Assembly: GCA_026400835.1 (NCBI GenBank)
Contig: JAPLOA010000091.1
Location: forward strand, 1-64,000
DNA length: 64,000 bases
DNA from: Planctomycetales bacterium
Lineage (GTDB): Bacteria > Planctomycetota > Planctomycetia > Planctomycetales > Planctomycetaceae
Direction of reading: 5' to 3'
The translations under genes were made by a program, and so were the position numbers. Positions 14,885 through 23,790 of this stretch are shown here, piece by piece. The notes beneath the pieces are model-generated. The model was not told the origin of the DNA. It saw only the letters and a list, made by a program, of their open reading frames with translations, and made no database searches. Positions within the stretch are counted from its first letter, which is position 1; every line of letters begins with the position of its first letter.

Positions 14885-17800
14885 ATGAGGCTGACGGAAA
14901 TCGATATCGACCGTTTTCGAATCTGGCGAAGTCTGCTGCTGCGCCTGGATCCGAAGGGCCTGAACGTCATCTACGGTCCAAACGAAGCCGGCAAGACAAC
15001 GTTGATGCGGTTCATTCGCTCAACGCTGTACGGCTACGAACCGTTATCAACGGAGCCCGCGTGGCATCGGCCGGATGCTGAACAGCCATGGCGTGGTGCG
15101 TTACGATGTGAACACGGCGGTCGAACCTGGCGAATTCATCGGCGAGCGGAATTCGAAGGACGCGGCAAGCTTCGTTTATCCGGCGGCCCGGAAGGGATCG
15201 ACAAAGAACAAGCCGTTTCCAATCTGTTGTCCGGAACCAGCGAAGAAGTTTACACCGACATCTTTGCGGTGGGTGTTCGTGAACTACAGCAGTTGGCGAC
15301 GCTCGGCACGAATCAGGTGGCCGAGTATATCTACGGACTTTCTCTGGGACATCAGGGTCGGCAGATTCTGGATGCTCTTGGGGATGTGCGCGAACGTCGT
15401 GCCTTGATGTTCGGAGAGGACAATCGTTCGGGCAGGATTCCGCAACTTTTCGATCGCTATGCCAAACTCTCCGCCGGACGTAAGAACACCGGTGTTGCGC
15501 GAGATAAGCACGCCAAGCTGACGCGCCGCCGTCGTGAACTGACAACAGAGATTGATGAGTTGCAGCAGCGCGAAGATGCAATCCGCAACGAACTTCGCGG
15601 CCTGCGATTTCTGCAGACCTGCCATAAGCCATGGAAACGAATTCGTGAGTTGCAGGAAGAACTGGCGAAGCTGCCGGTCATCCCGACGAATCCAACAGAG
15701 GCTCTGAAACAGTTCGCGACGGCTGAGAAAGACTTCCAGGAAGCCAGCAGCCGACGCGACAAGCTGAATGAACAGTCGGCTCAGTTTCGAGGCCAGGCTG
15801 AACGCATCCAGATGGATCAGCAGTTCGATAAAGAACGCTATGCGATCCAAAGTCTGGTCGATCAGGCGGACTGGCTGCGACAGATTGAGGAACAGATTCG
15901 CACGGCTGAAGATCGCTCGTCTGAACTCCGGCGAGAACTCAATCATCAGCTCACACAGATGGGCCCCGGCTGGAGTATTGACCGCCTGAATGCTGTTGAT
16001 ACTTCTCCTGCCGCCCACAACAAATTGCTGGAAGCCGCAAGGAAGTATCATGATGCTCTGCAGCGACGCGGGAAACTGCGTCGCTGGAATCGCAGCATGA
16101 CCAAACGCAGCCAGAAGGAGCTGGTCGAGCTGAATGCCCAGCTGGATGAAGTCGGCATGCCGGTGAATGAAGCCATCGAGATGGAGCAGGCTCGGCTGAA
16201 GGAACTTGAAAATCTTGGCCGCCTGCGACTTCAGGAAGAACAACTCGCGCTGAAAATCCAGACCGTGCGACGCGTAATTGATCGTGTGGATTTGAACGAA
16301 TCAATTCCCGAGTGGGTCGACAAGACGATCACGACGATGGGCTGGATCGGGGCCGCGTTGTGTGTCTTCGGGATGGCGACGTTTTCTTTGGGCGGAGAGG
16401 CCCAGCGTTCACTGGGTGGAGCACTGGCCGCTGCAGCGTTTGGTTTTGCCGGCATCATGTGGTGGGGCGTGCGTAACGGCCTGCGAAACAATTTCGACGC
16501 GACCGTCGGAGTGAAGCTCGACGACATCGCTGACGAAGCGCGCCAGGCCGATCGCCAGCTGAGATTGCTGCAGGATCGTATCCAGAGGATGGCGATTGCA
16601 GATCGTTACAGTAAAAATCACGCAGAGAATGCGGATAACTGGAAATCATCAACGGCCGAAATGGTCGATCGCATCGGCGATTGCTCGCAACGCATTGCCG
16701 AGCTGGAAGTATTACAGAAAAAACAGATGCGAGCTGCCGCACGGCGGATGCGTCTGAAGATGCTGCGAGATCGCTTCCGGGGTGCTCAGCAGGATTTGAA
16801 CGTCCAGCGACAGGAATGGTGTCGTTTGCTGACTCAGGTTGGCATGGATGAGACTATTCACGTCGAACAGGCCTTCGACTGGTGGCGCAAGATTCAGGAT
16901 GTTCGTGAACTGCTGACACAATGGCGAAACTCCGCGCCGGAAGTTGAAGGCCTGCGTCGCATGTTTGAAGCGATGCGGTTGCGAGTGGAACAATTGGGTG
17001 GCCGACTGCCAAACGCCAGGAAGATGAACTTCGTGCGTCCCCTGGAGGTTCTTACCGCGTGGCAGTTGCAGTTGAAATCACACGAACGCGATCGATCGGA
17101 GAAGGAACGTCTTGTCAACGACGCCGATACTCGTCAGCGAGATGGAATTCATGCTCAGCACCAGATGGAAGCCGCTGAACTGCGCCGCAGCGCGATTCTG
17201 GCTCGATCCGGAGTGGCATCTCGAGAAGAGCTCGTTCGTCAGCAGGAAGTCGAAACTCGTCGAGTACAGCTTGAGAATCAACTCAAGAAAGCCAACGATG
17301 AACTGAGTGACGCTGCGTCGGCTGAGACCGAACTGGCGATCGTGGAAGATGATTTGTTTCGCTTCGATCCTCCCCGTGCGAAAGAAACCATCCAGATTCG
17401 CACGGCGGAACTGACAGAAGTCGAGCAGAAGTTGAATCGGAATCATGAAGAACTCGGCAGCCTGAAGCAGGAAATTCGGCTTCTGGAGTCTGGCCGGGAT
17501 TCGCACGAAGAATTCTTCCGTAAGTCGCAGTTGGCGTCAGAAATCTACCGCGCGAGTGAGGAATGGTTCTCGCTGCAGATTGAGCACGAAGCCGTGATTC
17601 AGATCCGTCGGCGATTCGAGCAGGAGAATATCTCAGGCACGCTGATTACCGCGTCGCAATACATGCACCGCATGACATCCGGACGGTATCACCGCATTTG
17701 GGCTCCGCTGGGTGAAGACTATCTGTGTATTGATGATGAGTACGGCCAGACGTTTCGTGTCGAACAGCTCAGCGGGGGAACTCGTGAGCAATTGTTCCTC

Positions 17801-18190
17801 TCAATCCGCTTTGCTCTCGTAAGAGAATTCGCACGACGCGGCGTTGAGCTGCCGCTGGTGATGGACGACCTGTTCGTCAACTTCGACCAGGAACGTACCG
17901 AAGCCGCCGCTGATTGTCTTCTGGATGTTGCCAGGGATGGTCAGCAGGTTCTGTTCTTTACCTGCCACGAGCACATTGCACATCTGTTTCAGAAAAAGAA
18001 TGTCGAGCCGCTCTGGCTGCCGGGGCACAAAGTGGCCTTTGACACCATGAAGCCAGACATCGAAGATCATTCTCAATCATCGTCCGGCGAAGCCGACACA
18101 AACAGTGCCGACTTCGTTGCGAACTCAGATGAACTGCTCGACGAACGCTTTGAAACATCCGCCGACGGAGATCCTGCCAGCGCGATCTGA
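14885..18190 (+). CDS. SbcC/YhaN-like coiled-coil ATPase
   Basis: A 1101-residue SMC/Rad50-type ATPase. An N-terminal P-loop YGPNEAGKTTLMRFIR (Walker A at about 31-39) is followed by long coiled coil (about 165-470). Two adjacent hydrophobic segments near residues 484-530 (MGWIGAALCVFGMATFSLGG and ALAAAAFGFAGIMWWGV) are followed by more coiled coil. The C-terminal ABC half has the signature QLSGGTREQLFLSIR (from about 961) and Walker B ELPLVMDDLFVNFD (Asp994/Asp995). A hydrophobic hinge in mid-coil is typical of the YhaN branch rather than of SbcC with its zinc hook. It is coupled downstream of the SbcD/YhaO-like gene. In Bacillus the yhaO-yhaN pair is linked to DNA repair. Here the partner phosphoesterase looks inactive, so a structural or signalling role of the pair is possible. 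Confidence 0.88.
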   Translation: MRLTEIDIDRFRIWRSLLLRLDPKGLNVIYGPNEAGKTTLMRFIRSTLYGYEPLSTEPAWHRPDAEQPWRGALRCEHGGRTWRIHRRAEFEGRGKLRLSGGPEGIDKEQAVSNLLSGTSEEVYTDIFAVGVRELQQLATLGTNQVAEYIYGLSLGHQGRQILDALGDVRERRALMFGEDNRSGRIPQLFDRYAKLSAGRKNTGVARDKHAKLTRRRRELTTEIDELQQREDAIRNELRGLRFLQTCHKPWKRIRELQEELAKLPVIPTNPTEALKQFATAEKDFQEASSRRDKLNEQSAQFRGQAERIQMDQQFDKERYAIQSLVDQADWLRQIEEQIRTAEDRSSELRRELNHQLTQMGPGWSIDRLNAVDTSPAAHNKLLEAARKYHDALQRRGKLRRWNRSMTKRSQKELVELNAQLDEVGMPVNEAIEMEQARLKELENLGRLRLQEEQLALKIQTVRRVIDRVDLNESIPEWVDKTITTMGWIGAALCVFGMATFSLGGEAQRSLGGALAAAAFGFAGIMWWGVRNGLRNNFDATVGVKLDDIADEARQADRQLRLLQDRIQRMAIADRYSKNHAENADNWKSSTAEMVDRIGDCSQRIAELEVLQKKQMRAAARRMRLKMLRDRFRGAQQDLNVQRQEWCRLLTQVGMDETIHVEQAFDWWRKIQDVRELLTQWRNSAPEVEGLRRMFEAMRLRVEQLGGRLPNARKMNFVRPLEVLTAWQLQLKSHERDRSEKERLVNDADTRQRDGIHAQHQMEAAELRRSAILARSGVASREELVRQQEVETRRVQLENQLKKANDELSDAASAETELAIVEDDLFRFDPPRAKETIQIRTAELTEVEQKLNRNHEELGSLKQEIRLLESGRDSHEEFFRKSQLASEIYRASEEWFSLQIEHEAVIQIRRRFEQENISGTLITASQYMHRMTSGRYHRIWAPLGEDYLCIDDEYGQTFRVEQLSGGTREQLFLSIRFALVREFARRGVELPLVMDDLFVNFDQERTEAAADCLLDVARDGQQVLFFTCHEHIAHLFQKKNVEPLWLPGHKVAFDTMKPDIEDHSQSSSGEADTNSADFVANSDELLDERFETSADGDPASAI

Positions 18191-18430
18191 GTACCCGCAA
18201 AGCCTAACGCTGAATGACTGCGCCCCGGGGTGCAGTCATCGCTGATGTTCCATGTGGGGCTTTGTCGCCCAAAAGGCGGCCCCGTGTGCGCGATACTCAG
18301 GATGGCGGCCGAGATTGTTCTGATACATGTCATGCCTACAGGTGGCGGCGAGTCGCGAATAGCTGTCCGGCAGGCTCGTGCCTGCCCACAACAATCCGCG
18401 ACTGCCCCGAGTTCCCTGCGACAGCCCCGA

Positions 18431-19954
18431 TTACAAATTGCGTTCCTGGTCGGCCTTATTCAAAGCCTTCAGGTAGGCATGAGCGGCCGCTTCAATGATG
18501 TCGGTACTGATGCTTTTGCCATGGTACTGGCGACCGTTCACATTGATTTTGACGCGAACTTCACCCTGAGCATCCTGACCTTCAGAAACGCTGCGGACGT
18601 CAAATTCTTCCAGCCGAGCCGGGAGTTCAACGATGCGTTCCATGGCTTTGAAGACTGCATCAATCGGGCCGTCGCCAATTGCCGCATCACAACGAACCGG
18701 AAAACCTTCGCACTGCAGTTCCAATGTGGCTGTCGGGATTGCAGACGATCCAGCCGATGTATGGAAGCTGACCAATCGCCAGCGATCCGCAGCATCGGAC
18801 AGCCGATTCTCGATCAACGCAACAATGTCCGAGTCGTATACTTCCTTCTTCTTGTCAGCCAGAGCAATAAAGTCGTCGAACGCTTTCTGCAGTGCCTGAT
18901 CGTCGAGGTTGAATCCTAACTGGACCACTCGATCACGAAACGCGTGGCGTCCGCTGTGTTTGCCGAGCACCAGATTCTGGCCCACATAGCCGACATCTTC
19001 CGGTCGCATGATTTCGTATGTGGATCGTTCCTGCAGCACGCCGTGCTGATGAATACCGGCTTCGTGAGCAAACGCGTTCTGACCCACGATCGCCTTGTTC
19101 CGCTGCACTTTCATGCCGGTAATTGTGGATACCAAATGACTGGTTGGATACAGCCGCTGAGTATTGATCTTCGTATGCACCCCGTAGTAATCCGCTCGGG
19201 TGCGAATTGCCATCACGATCTCTTCGAGCGCGGCGTTGCCAGCCCGTTCACCAAGACCGTTGATCGTGCATTCGATCTGTCGAGCACCAGCTTCCATCGC
19301 GGAGAGACTGTTGGCAACGGCCAATCCCAGGTCATCATGACAATGCGCGCTGATGATGGCCTTGTTGATGTTCGGCACGTTCTTCTTCAGATGCGAAATC
19401 ACTTTGAAGTAGTGATTCGGTGTCGCATAGCCGACGGTGTCCGGGATGTTGACGGTCGTGGCTCCGGCGTCGATTGTTTTCTCAACAACTTCGCAGAGAA
19501 AATCGAGTTCCGTGCGAGCCGCATCTTCGGGCGAAAATTCAATGTCGTCGCAGAACTCTTTGGCTAGCTTCACCGAGCTGATTGCTCGCTCAATGATTTG
19601 TGCCTTATCCATCTTGAGTTTGAATTCGCGATGAATCGCACTCGTGGCGAGAAACACATGGATGCGGCGTTTCTCTGCCGAAACCAGTGCGGCCCTGGCC
19701 TTGGCGATATCGTCTTCACGACTGCGAGCCAGTGCACAGATCGTAGTCCGATCACCGAACCTCGCGGCAATCTGAGAGACGGCTTCAAAGTCGCCCGGAG
19801 AGGCAATCGGGAAGCCGGCTTCAATCACGTCGACACCCAGCTCTACCAGGGCTCGTGCAACTTCCAGCTTTTCCCGAGTATTCATGCTGCAGCCGGGAGA
19901 CTGTTCGCCGTCGCGGAGAGTGGTGTCGAAGATGATGATCTGGTCGCCGGTCAT
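18431..19954 (-). CDS. leuA: 2-isopropylmalate synthase
   Basis: First committed step of leucine synthesis: acetyl-CoA plus 2-ketoisovalerate gives 2-isopropylmalate. The product has 507 residues, with the HMGL-like TIM barrel starting IIFDTTLRDGEQSPGCSMN (substrate and metal site), VNIPDTVGYATP, the metal-binding SAHCHDDLGLAVANSL and NGLGERAGNAALEEIVM. A linker precedes the C-terminal allosteric LeuA dimer domain (ATLELQCEGFPVRCDAAIGD...VRVKINVNGRQYHGKSISTD). Expression is probably controlled by the leucine attenuator located just upstream (20038-20154). Convergent with the YhaN-like gene; the 240 bases between the stops show nothing clear. Confidence 0.97.
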   Translation of the reverse strand: MTGDQIIIFDTTLRDGEQSPGCSMNTREKLEVARALVELGVDVIEAGFPIASPGDFEAVSQIAARFGDRTTICALARSREDDIAKARAALVSAEKRRIHVFLATSAIHREFKLKMDKAQIIERAISSVKLAKEFCDDIEFSPEDAARTELDFLCEVVEKTIDAGATTVNIPDTVGYATPNHYFKVISHLKKNVPNINKAIISAHCHDDLGLAVANSLSAMEAGARQIECTINGLGERAGNAALEEIVMAIRTRADYYGVHTKINTQRLYPTSHLVSTITGMKVQRNKAIVGQNAFAHEAGIHQHGVLQERSTYEIMRPEDVGYVGQNLVLGKHSGRHAFRDRVVQLGFNLDDQALQKAFDDFIALADKKKEVYDSDIVALIENRLSDAADRWRLVSFHTSAGSSAIPTATLELQCEGFPVRCDAAIGDGPIDAVFKAMERIVELPARLEEFDVRSVSEGQDAQGEVRVKINVNGRQYHGKSISTDIIEAAAHAYLKALNKADQERNL

Positions 19955-20037
19955 GGGGCTTTCTCCGTGCGGAGGTCGTCAAAAGGAACAAAGCAGGAGT
20001 TTTGGTCTGAGCATTCAAACCGTCAACTCATGCCAAC

Positions 20038-20100
20038 AAAAAAACCCTGAGGAAGTCCTCAGGGTTCGTAAAGTCTATCAGACTGCATGCGTACCTGAGG
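20038..20100 (-). terminator. leu attenuator: terminator and alternative antiterminator
   Basis: Minus strand. A rho-independent terminator is formed by ACCCTGAGGA and TCCTCAGGGT (20044-20065) followed by seven T (20044-20038), 84 bases before leuA. An upstream segment CCTCAGG (20100-20094) can pair instead with CCTGAGG of the terminator's left arm, giving an antiterminator. The leader peptide coding region contains CCCTGAG, which can pair with the same upstream segment. This is the classical 1:2, 2:3, 3:4 scheme of amino-acid attenuation, with ribosome stalling at Leu codons favouring read-through. Confidence 0.88.
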
Positions 20101-20106
20101 CGGGCT

Positions 20107-20154
20107 TCACGATGGAAGCAGTAGAAGGCTCAGGGTCAGCAGCAGGTTATTCAT
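20107..20154 (-). CDS. leuL: Leucine-rich leader peptide of the leu attenuator
   Basis: A 15-codon frame, MNNLLLTLSLLLLPS then TGA, with 8 leucine codons (three CTG in a row, then CTG, CTT, CTA, CTG, CTT) starting at an ATG 198 bases upstream of leuA. It has no protein function. Its translation senses charged leucyl-tRNA and sets which hairpin forms downstream. Its codons ACC CTG AGC double as segment 1 of the attenuator. No strong Shine-Dalgarno is seen before the ATG. Confidence 0.88.
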   Translation of the reverse strand: MNNLLLTLSLLLLPS

Positions 20155-20436
20155 GGTTTCAATGATCGGCAAAGTGCCGTCTTTTCTAAACGATTCCAGT
20201 CAGTTCTTTAAGGCATTCCGCAGGAGTTTTCGTTTGCCGAATCTCCCCACGAAACAGACTTTTCACCCGATCGAGACGAGTTGTCTCGCACGCAGGTTAC
20301 CGCGATCAACGGCAATCGTCAACAACTTTCGTGGATTCCTTGCGATCGGCCAGGTTGTATGCCAGTATGAACACCCCCACCGGAAACTGGCGAGCGAGCA
20401 GACACCACACTCCATATTGCCGCGAAGGACTAGATC

Positions 20437-21825
20437 TTGCCACCATCGCAGGAAAACTCACACGAGCGAATCCCGGTCGAGCACAATCCTTACGAGGCCT
20501 TTGATGCGGCCGGTAGCTTTCCGGTCGACTCCAGTACCGTGGCCAGCCGCACGCGATTCAAAGTCCTGGGAGTGCTCTGCCTGCTTTCGGGCATTCTTTA
20601 TCTTGATCGCATCTGCATTTCGGCAGCCGTGGATTCGATCAAAACAGATCTCAGCATCACCAACACCGAAGCCAGCTATTTTCTGATGGCATTTCAACTG
20701 GCTTATGGCTTGTTTGAAATTCCTACAGGCCGCTGGGGCGATCGACTCGGCGCACGCCGCGTGTTGACTCGCATCTCAGTATGGTGGTCTGCCTTCACAG
20801 CCATCACCGGAGCCTGTACCGGCCTGTGGATGATGGTCGTGGTCCGATTTCTATTCGGAGCGGGCGAAGCAGGTGCGTTCCCCAATGTCGCTCGAGTCAT
20901 GGCGCGATGGTTTCCGGATCATGAACGCGGTCGAGCTCAGGGTGTTCTGCTAGCCGCGTCACAAATCGGAGGAGCACTCGCTCCGTTTCTGGCAGCAGTC
21001 TTAATCCAATGGATCGGTTGGCGCTGGACGTTTGTCGCGTTTGGTTCTGTCGGCGGAGTTTGGGCCGCAGGATTCTATTCGTGGTTTCGAGATGACCCGG
21101 CCGAACATCAATCCGCGAACGCCGCTGAGGTTGCTCATATTGGTCGCGGCGCATCGGCCGGCAGCGTGCATTCCGCGATTCCCTGGAACCTCGTTTCTGT
21201 GAATCCCAGCATCTGGTTTCTCAGTTTGATCATGGCCTGCGCTTCATTCAACAGTTACATCTACTTCAACTGGTTTCCCAGTTATCTGAAGGAAGGTCGA
21301 GGTATCGGAGCCACCGAAGCCGGCGCGATGTCGTCAGTGGTTTTGGCTTGTTCCGCTGCGGGAACTCTGTGCGGAGGTTATCTGCTGGATCTGTTTGTGA
21401 CCGGGAAGGGAGTTGGCCGAAAACGTATTCATGGTGGTGCGAGCTTCTTTCTGTCGTCCGTGTTGTTGGGCTGTGGCCTGATGTCTTCCAACGCCTGGCT
21501 GGCCGTGCTCTTCACCGGTGCGTCCTGTTTCGCAACTCAGGCCACTCAGTCTTTGTGGTGGTCCAATGCGATTGGCATCAGTGGAAAACATGTGGGTGCG
21601 TTGTTCGGGCTGATGAATTCCGTTGGCGTCTTCGGAGCTATGAGCTCCACGTATCTGGTTGGAGCCATCGCCGATTCGCTGGGCAGTCAGGGCTACACCG
21701 GCCGCGATCAATGGGATCCTATTTTTTATATCAACATGGGTGTTCTTTGCACGGCAGGCCTGCTGTGGTCGACGTTTATCTACAAGAATGTTGAGTCCGC
21801 GGAACCGCAAAACACAGTCTCTTAG
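20437..21825 (+). CDS. MFS transporter (anion:cation symporter type)
   Basis: A 462-residue major facilitator with 12 predicted membrane segments. The loop 2-3 signature GRWGDRLGARRVLTR (about residues 97-111) and the family-typical LDRICISAA in segment 1 and FGAGEAGAFPNVARVMARWFP in segment 4 place it near the ACS family (hexuronate, glucarate, phthalate-type organic anion symporters). The substrate cannot be told from sequence. The start is TTG at 20437: an AAGGA ribosome site sits 7 bases before it, and no ATG or GTG lies nearby in frame. It stands alone, with a dispersed repeat behind it and an amidohydrolase gene next on the strand, which might act on an imported compound. Confidence 0.88.
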   Translation: MPPSQENSHERIPVEHNPYEAFDAAGSFPVDSSTVASRTRFKVLGVLCLLSGILYLDRICISAAVDSIKTDLSITNTEASYFLMAFQLAYGLFEIPTGRWGDRLGARRVLTRISVWWSAFTAITGACTGLWMMVVVRFLFGAGEAGAFPNVARVMARWFPDHERGRAQGVLLAASQIGGALAPFLAAVLIQWIGWRWTFVAFGSVGGVWAAGFYSWFRDDPAEHQSANAAEVAHIGRGASAGSVHSAIPWNLVSVNPSIWFLSLIMACASFNSYIYFNWFPSYLKEGRGIGATEAGAMSSVVLACSAAGTLCGGYLLDLFVTGKGVGRKRIHGGASFFLSSVLLGCGLMSSNAWLAVLFTGASCFATQATQSLWWSNAIGISGKHVGALFGLMNSVGVFGAMSSTYLVGAIADSLGSQGYTGRDQWDPIFYINMGVLCTAGLLWSTFIYKNVESAEPQNTVS

Positions 21826-21852
21826 GAACAGTCCCGGAGTAAGTTCCCTGAA

Positions 21853-21925
21853 TCACAACCCGACGCGTCAGCGAGGGATCGGTGTCTTGCAGAAAAATCC
21901 CTCACTCACGTTTCGGGTTGTGATT
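21853..21925. repeat. Core palindrome (CCCGACGCGTCAGCGAGGGA type), standalone copy
   Basis: Inverted repeat: left arm ATCACAACCCGACGCGTCAG then CGAGGGAT, right arm ATCCCTCACTCACGTTTCGG then GTTGTGAT, about 25 bases between arms. This core also occurs inside the MITE-like element described at 25477, 35961, 39531 and 40926, but here without the element's terminal repeats. A different palindrome (CCGGAACGCGTTAGCGTCCGG) follows at about 21975-21996. Nothing else is seen in the gap 21826-22150. Confidence 0.8.
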
Positions 21926-22150
21926 TCTCACCTCAGTAAAAACCGGATGTTATTTCGGGACTGTTCCTTAATCAGCCGGAACGCGTTAGCGTCCGGTTCT
22001 CGCCGCAGAACCCGTTCAAAACAATCGGGGGCTGACGCCCAGCGGTGAGTGAAACGACTAAATCAACAGCCCGCAGAGGCAGGACGACTGTAGCAACCTC
22101 ATGGTGTGACCATCAACACACAGTCCCAAATACGAACGAGTGAGCTTCCA

Positions 22151-22999
22151 ATGTCAATCATCGATGTGCACAGTCATTTCTGGCAGTTTCCGGAACACTT
22201 CAATGACGACTTCCGCCAGCAGGGCAAGCGTGCAAAAGCCGGCGTGGAGCTCGATCTGACTGTCACGTTTGAAGACTATCAACGCACTTCGGTTCCGGAT
22301 GTCCGCACGATCGTTTTCGGCGGCAAGTCGAAACTCAGCGGACTCTGGGTCGATGATCGATCGATCAGAGATTACGTCGCGCAGCATCCGGATCAGTTGC
22401 TGGGGTTTATGTCACTCGACCCAACTCAGGATGGCTGGGAACGTGAACTGCGCGAAGGACATCTGGAACTTGGGCTGCGTGGAATCAAGCTCATGCCGAT
22501 GTACGCTGGTTTTCGTCCGGACGAGGAACGAATTGCGCCGCTGTGGGAGTATGCTCAGAAACATCAACTGCCGGTACTGCTCCATACCGGGACGACGTTT
22601 ATTTCGCAGGCTCCGTTGGAATGCACTCTGCCTCGCCATCTTGATCCAGTTGCGACTCGCTATCCGGAAGTGCGGATGATTCTGGCTCATCTCGGTCATC
22701 CATATGAAGGCGAATGTGTTGCGGTGATTCGAAAGCACCAGCATGTTTACGCAGACTTATCAGCGCTGCATTATAGACCGTTTCAGCTTTACCACAGCCT
22801 CATGCTGGTTCAGGAATACGGAGTCTGGGACAAAGTTCTGTTCGGCACCGACTACCCATTTACGACCGTGTCCGCCACGATCGATGGACTGCGCAATCTG
22901 AACAACATGCTGGCTGGAACGGCTCTGCCACGATTGAATGAGGCTGCGATTGAACGGCTGATCTATCGCGACAGCCTGCCGCTGCTGGGGCTGAGCTGA
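22151..22999 (+). CDS. Amidohydrolase family 2 protein (metal-dependent hydrolase)
   Basis: A 282-residue cytoplasmic TIM-barrel hydrolase of the Amidohydro_2 type. An N-terminal HxH metal motif IDVHSHFW, the barrel strand GLRGIKLMPMYAGF, VLLHTGTTF with the third His, MILAHLGHPYEGE with the fourth, and the conserved Asp in VLFGTDYPFTTV near the end are all present, so it should be active. Family members include decarboxylases and lactone or amide hydrolases acting on small carboxylates. The specific substrate is unknown. A GTG 45 bases upstream gives a longer frame, but the ATG directly before SIIDVHSHFW is preferred by homology. Confidence 0.85.
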   Translation: MSIIDVHSHFWQFPEHFNDDFRQQGKRAKAGVELDLTVTFEDYQRTSVPDVRTIVFGGKSKLSGLWVDDRSIRDYVAQHPDQLLGFMSLDPTQDGWERELREGHLELGLRGIKLMPMYAGFRPDEERIAPLWEYAQKHQLPVLLHTGTTFISQAPLECTLPRHLDPVATRYPEVRMILAHLGHPYEGECVAVIRKHQHVYADLSALHYRPFQLYHSLMLVQEYGVWDKVLFGTDYPFTTVSATIDGLRNLNNMLAGTALPRLNEAAIERLIYRDSLPLLGLS

Positions 23000-23018
23000 A
23001 CCGTACGGAATACAGAAA

Positions 23019-23040
23019 CCCCGTCGGCTAAGCGACGGGG
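23019..23040. terminator. GC-rich hairpin after the amidohydrolase gene
   Basis: CCCCGTCG-GCTAAG-CGACGGGG, a perfect 8-bp stem 20 bases after the stop. No T-run follows on the plus strand, so it would be a poor intrinsic terminator. The sequence type (CCCGTCGGCTAAGCGACGGG) looks like another dispersed planctomycete palindrome. Confidence 0.4.
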
Positions 23041-23235
23041 GTCCCGTAAGCTCGTCGCTCCGTCGAAGGGATTCTTTTGTTCGCAGCAGAACGCCGGATG
23101 GCTCGCGTCATTCCGCGATAAGGAGTCGCTTCATAATTCATAGGGGTTGCCTCTTGATGGCTACGAAGATCTCCGCTTAACGTAATCCACGAAGAGCGTC
23201 GTATGAAGTGATTCGTTGTTGTCAGGCGGCGAGGG

Positions 23236-23662
23236 GTGCGAGGTGATCTTTTAGGGACTGGTGATTCGCCGCGTCCGACGGATGCTGAACTGCCATCCTG
23301 AATGTTCTCCGGGCTCAGGAAGCCTGCACGGTTCGTAATGTCTACAACGACCTGGTCAGGACCGTGATATGGGTCATACCACCGTCCTGAAGCTGATGCA
23401 GATCATGTTTGAAAAGAGATTGGTCACTCGGGACGACTCACAGCGATCACACGTTTACAAAGCTCGTCAGCAGGAACAGACGCCTCAGCAGATGCTGGTA
23501 ACTGATCTGCTGATTCGAGCCTTCGGCGGTTCAACGGAAAAGCGCGTCATGCAGACTCTATCGGCGAAGAAGGCTTCAAAGGAGGAACTGGCTGAAATTC
23601 GTCGGCTGCTGAACGAACTGGAAGGCGGTACGACAAGAGCCATTCCGTTGAAACTATCCTGA
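23236..23662 (+). pseudogene. BlaI/MecI-family repressor, disrupted by two frameshifts
   Basis: The intact C-terminal part (from ATG 23369) reads MGHTTVLKLMQIMFEKRLVT, the recognition half of a BlaI/MecI/CopY winged helix, followed by the dimerisation region. The missing N-terminal half is present upstream in two other frames: PTDAEL at 23275-23292, then AILNVLRAQEACTVRNVYND. Adding one base near 23293 and one near 23365 restores PTDAELAILNVLRAQ...DLVRTGDMGHTTVL without a gap. The possible original GTG start at 23236 is a guess. Normally such repressors are paired with a BlaR1-type M56 protease gene; none is present. Two single-base deletions could also be assembly errors. Confidence 0.8.
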
Positions 23663-23790
23663 ATGCTCACGTCACACACGAAATAACGGGGGCAATTCAA
23701 TAGCGTTTCGTGAGTTGAAAAACGACAGCGGAAGTGGCTCGGGGCTCAGCGAACTTCGGACTCATTTCTGATGTGCGAAATCGAAAATCG

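Noticed and set aside
15284-16243. 320-codon open frame on the minus strand inside the YhaN-like gene
   Set aside because: Shadow of the coiled-coil coding sequence. The plus-strand frame has clear domain motifs.
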